64,000 bases of DNA, from contig NZ_CP041402.1 of the NCBI RefSeq assembly GCF_007018905.1, forward strand, positions 1,352,001 to 1,416,000, in the 5' to 3' direction. The position numbers and the translations under genes are program-made. This DNA comes from Tardiphaga sp. vice304 (GTDB lineage: Bacteria > Pseudomonadota > Alphaproteobacteria > Rhizobiales > Xanthobacteraceae). Below are positions 63,129 through 64,000 of this stretch, piece after piece (within the stretch, counting starts at the first letter, position 1; every line of letters begins with the position of its first letter). Below the pieces are notes generated by a model. That model did no database searches. It worked only from the letters and a program-made list of their open reading frames with translations, and was not told the DNA's origin.

Positions 63129-63914
63129 ATGCGCGATCGCCTGATCTTCATCGGCCAACTTGGCTTCACGCTGCTCATCGCCGCCTTCCTCGTGGTGCCG
63201 GTGATCCTGTCGCTGATGGCCGGTGTCACCGTCAACTACTTCCGCGGCATTTTCTCCGGCGTCACCCTGCAATGGGTAATGCAGGTGTGGGATCTCTATG
63301 CCGGAGAGATATTGCTGTCCTTCGTGATCGCCATCGCGACGTTGCTCGTCACGCTCGTCATCGGCGTGCCCGCGGCCTATGCGCTGCATGTGCGCGGCGG
63401 AAGATTGTCGCGGGTGATCGAGGAGATCATCACGCTGCCGCTGGCGATCCCCGGCCTCGCCATCGCGCTGGCGCTGCTGTTGACCTATGGCGGGTTCGGC
63501 GACTTCCGCCGCTCGTGGCTGTTCATCCTCGCTGGCCATGTCGTGTTCACGATGCCGTTCATGGTGCGCTCGGTGATGGCGGTGTTCGGTAGCATCGACG
63601 TCAAGACGCTGGACGAGGGCGCAGCCTCGCTCGGCGCCTCGCCGTGGCCGCGGTTTTGCAACGTCATCGTGCCCAACGCGATGCCCGGCATCGTGGCGGG
63701 CTCGCTGATGGTGGTGACGCTGTCGCTCGGCGAGTTCAACCTGACCTGGATGCTGCACACGCCGCTGACCAAGACGCTGCCGGTTGGCCTCGCCGACGCC
63801 TATGCCTCGATGCGGCTCGAAGTGGCGTCCGCCTACACCCTGATTTTCTTTGTCATGATTGTCCCGTTGCTGGTGGCGATGCAGATGTTTGCCGACGAGG
63901 GCCAGAAGAAATGA
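63129..63914 (+). CDS. ABC transporter permease 2
   Basis: 261 residues, six membrane helices, EAA loop DEGAASLGASPWPRFCNVIVPNA (PotC type). It forms the channel with permease 1. TGA overlaps the following ATPase start (ATGA). Confidence 0.88.
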   Translation: MRDRLIFIGQLGFTLLIAAFLVVPVILSLMAGVTVNYFRGIFSGVTLQWVMQVWDLYAGEILLSFVIAIATLLVTLVIGVPAAYALHVRGGRLSRVIEEIITLPLAIPGLAIALALLLTYGGFGDFRRSWLFILAGHVVFTMPFMVRSVMAVFGSIDVKTLDEGAASLGASPWPRFCNVIVPNAMPGIVAGSLMVVTLSLGEFNLTWMLHTPLTKTLPVGLADAYASMRLEVASAYTLIFFVMIVPLLVAMQMFADEGQKK

Positions 63915-64000
63915 CGTCGATTGCGGGACACGGCGCCGCCGTACACATCGAGCGCTGCGGCAAGACGTTTGCCGATGGCACGCAGGCTCTGGCCCCTGCC
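63911..64000 (+). CDS. ABC transporter ATPase, 5' end only
   Basis: 30 codons before the window edge (TSIAGHGAAVHIERCGKTF, then ADGTQALAPA). The opening beta strand with Cys-Gly-Lys-Thr-Phe fits the start of a PotA/UgpC-type ATPase; Walker A lies beyond the edge. Identity rests mainly on position after the two permeases and the ATGA overlap. Confidence 0.7.
   Translation, partial: MTSIAGHGAAVHIERCGKTFADGTQALAPA

Overview
The window is about 64 kb of GC-rich chromosomal DNA from an alphaproteobacterium, most likely of the Bradyrhizobium / Rhodopseudomonas / Afipia group. I infer this from gene content and order (fliF-fliG-fliH-fliN-flbD with a sciP homologue beside it, pstSCAB-phoU-phoB, dnaG-rpoD), from CtrA-, FixK- and Pho-type boxes, and from several families of palindromic intergenic repeats of the kind common in that group. 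The exact genus cannot be fixed by eye. I saw no rRNA or complete tRNA gene, no CRISPR array, no intact transposase and no prophage.

Layout. 1-5.5 kb: the end of ribBA, glutaryl-CoA dehydrogenase, a metallo-beta-lactamase-fold hydrolase, a DUF1499 protein and an acyl-CoA synthetase. 5.5-9.5 kb: a DUF2189 membrane protein behind a FixK/FNR-like box, then a set of genes whose families act on glutamyl or amide bonds (N-formylglutamate amidohydrolase family, two transglutaminase-like proteins, gamma-glutamylcyclotransferase). 9.7-15.7 kb: a truncated MFS transporter, dnaG, rpoD and a PfpI-family protein; a perfect CtrA-type site lies between dnaG and rpoD. 15.7-25.5 kb: small membrane proteins, a chemoreceptor, a diguanylate cyclase, an MltB-type lytic transglycosylase and a repeat-rich, gene-poor stretch (18.7-21.8 kb) that holds a small lower-GC gene, an rlpA fragment and an orphan consensus sigma-70 promoter. 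25.7-29 kb: msrB and msrA, a BA14K gene interrupted by an in-frame amber codon, a RecD/Dda-like helicase and a 55-residue membrane protein.

29.1-37.2 kb is a flagellar block on the minus strand: fliK-flgD, sciP, and the fliF-fliG-fliH-fliN-flbD operon, with CtrA-type motifs before sciP and fliF. It makes the MS ring, the switch, the hook cap and hook-length ruler, and includes two regulators that tie flagellar synthesis to the cell cycle. 37.4-40.1 kb: mnmA, a phosphatidylethanolamine methyltransferase and two uncharacterised genes. 40.4-45.9 kb: the phosphate operon pstS-pstC-pstA-pstB-phoU-phoB behind a Pho box; phoR is not in the window.

46-59.1 kb is the most interesting accessory block. 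An NCS1 permease and a MarR regulator are divergent from a long plus-strand cluster: a cyclic-amide-type amidohydrolase, a three-subunit molybdenum hydroxylase (its small subunit fused to a CoxG-like domain), a complete branched-chain-amino-acid-type ABC transporter and a Rieske ferredoxin. Together these read as an uptake and degradation pathway for an unidentified N-heterocyclic or cyclic-amide compound. The window ends with an Lrp regulator divergent from a D-amino-acid dehydrogenase-like gene and an ABC importer whose ATPase is cut by the window edge.
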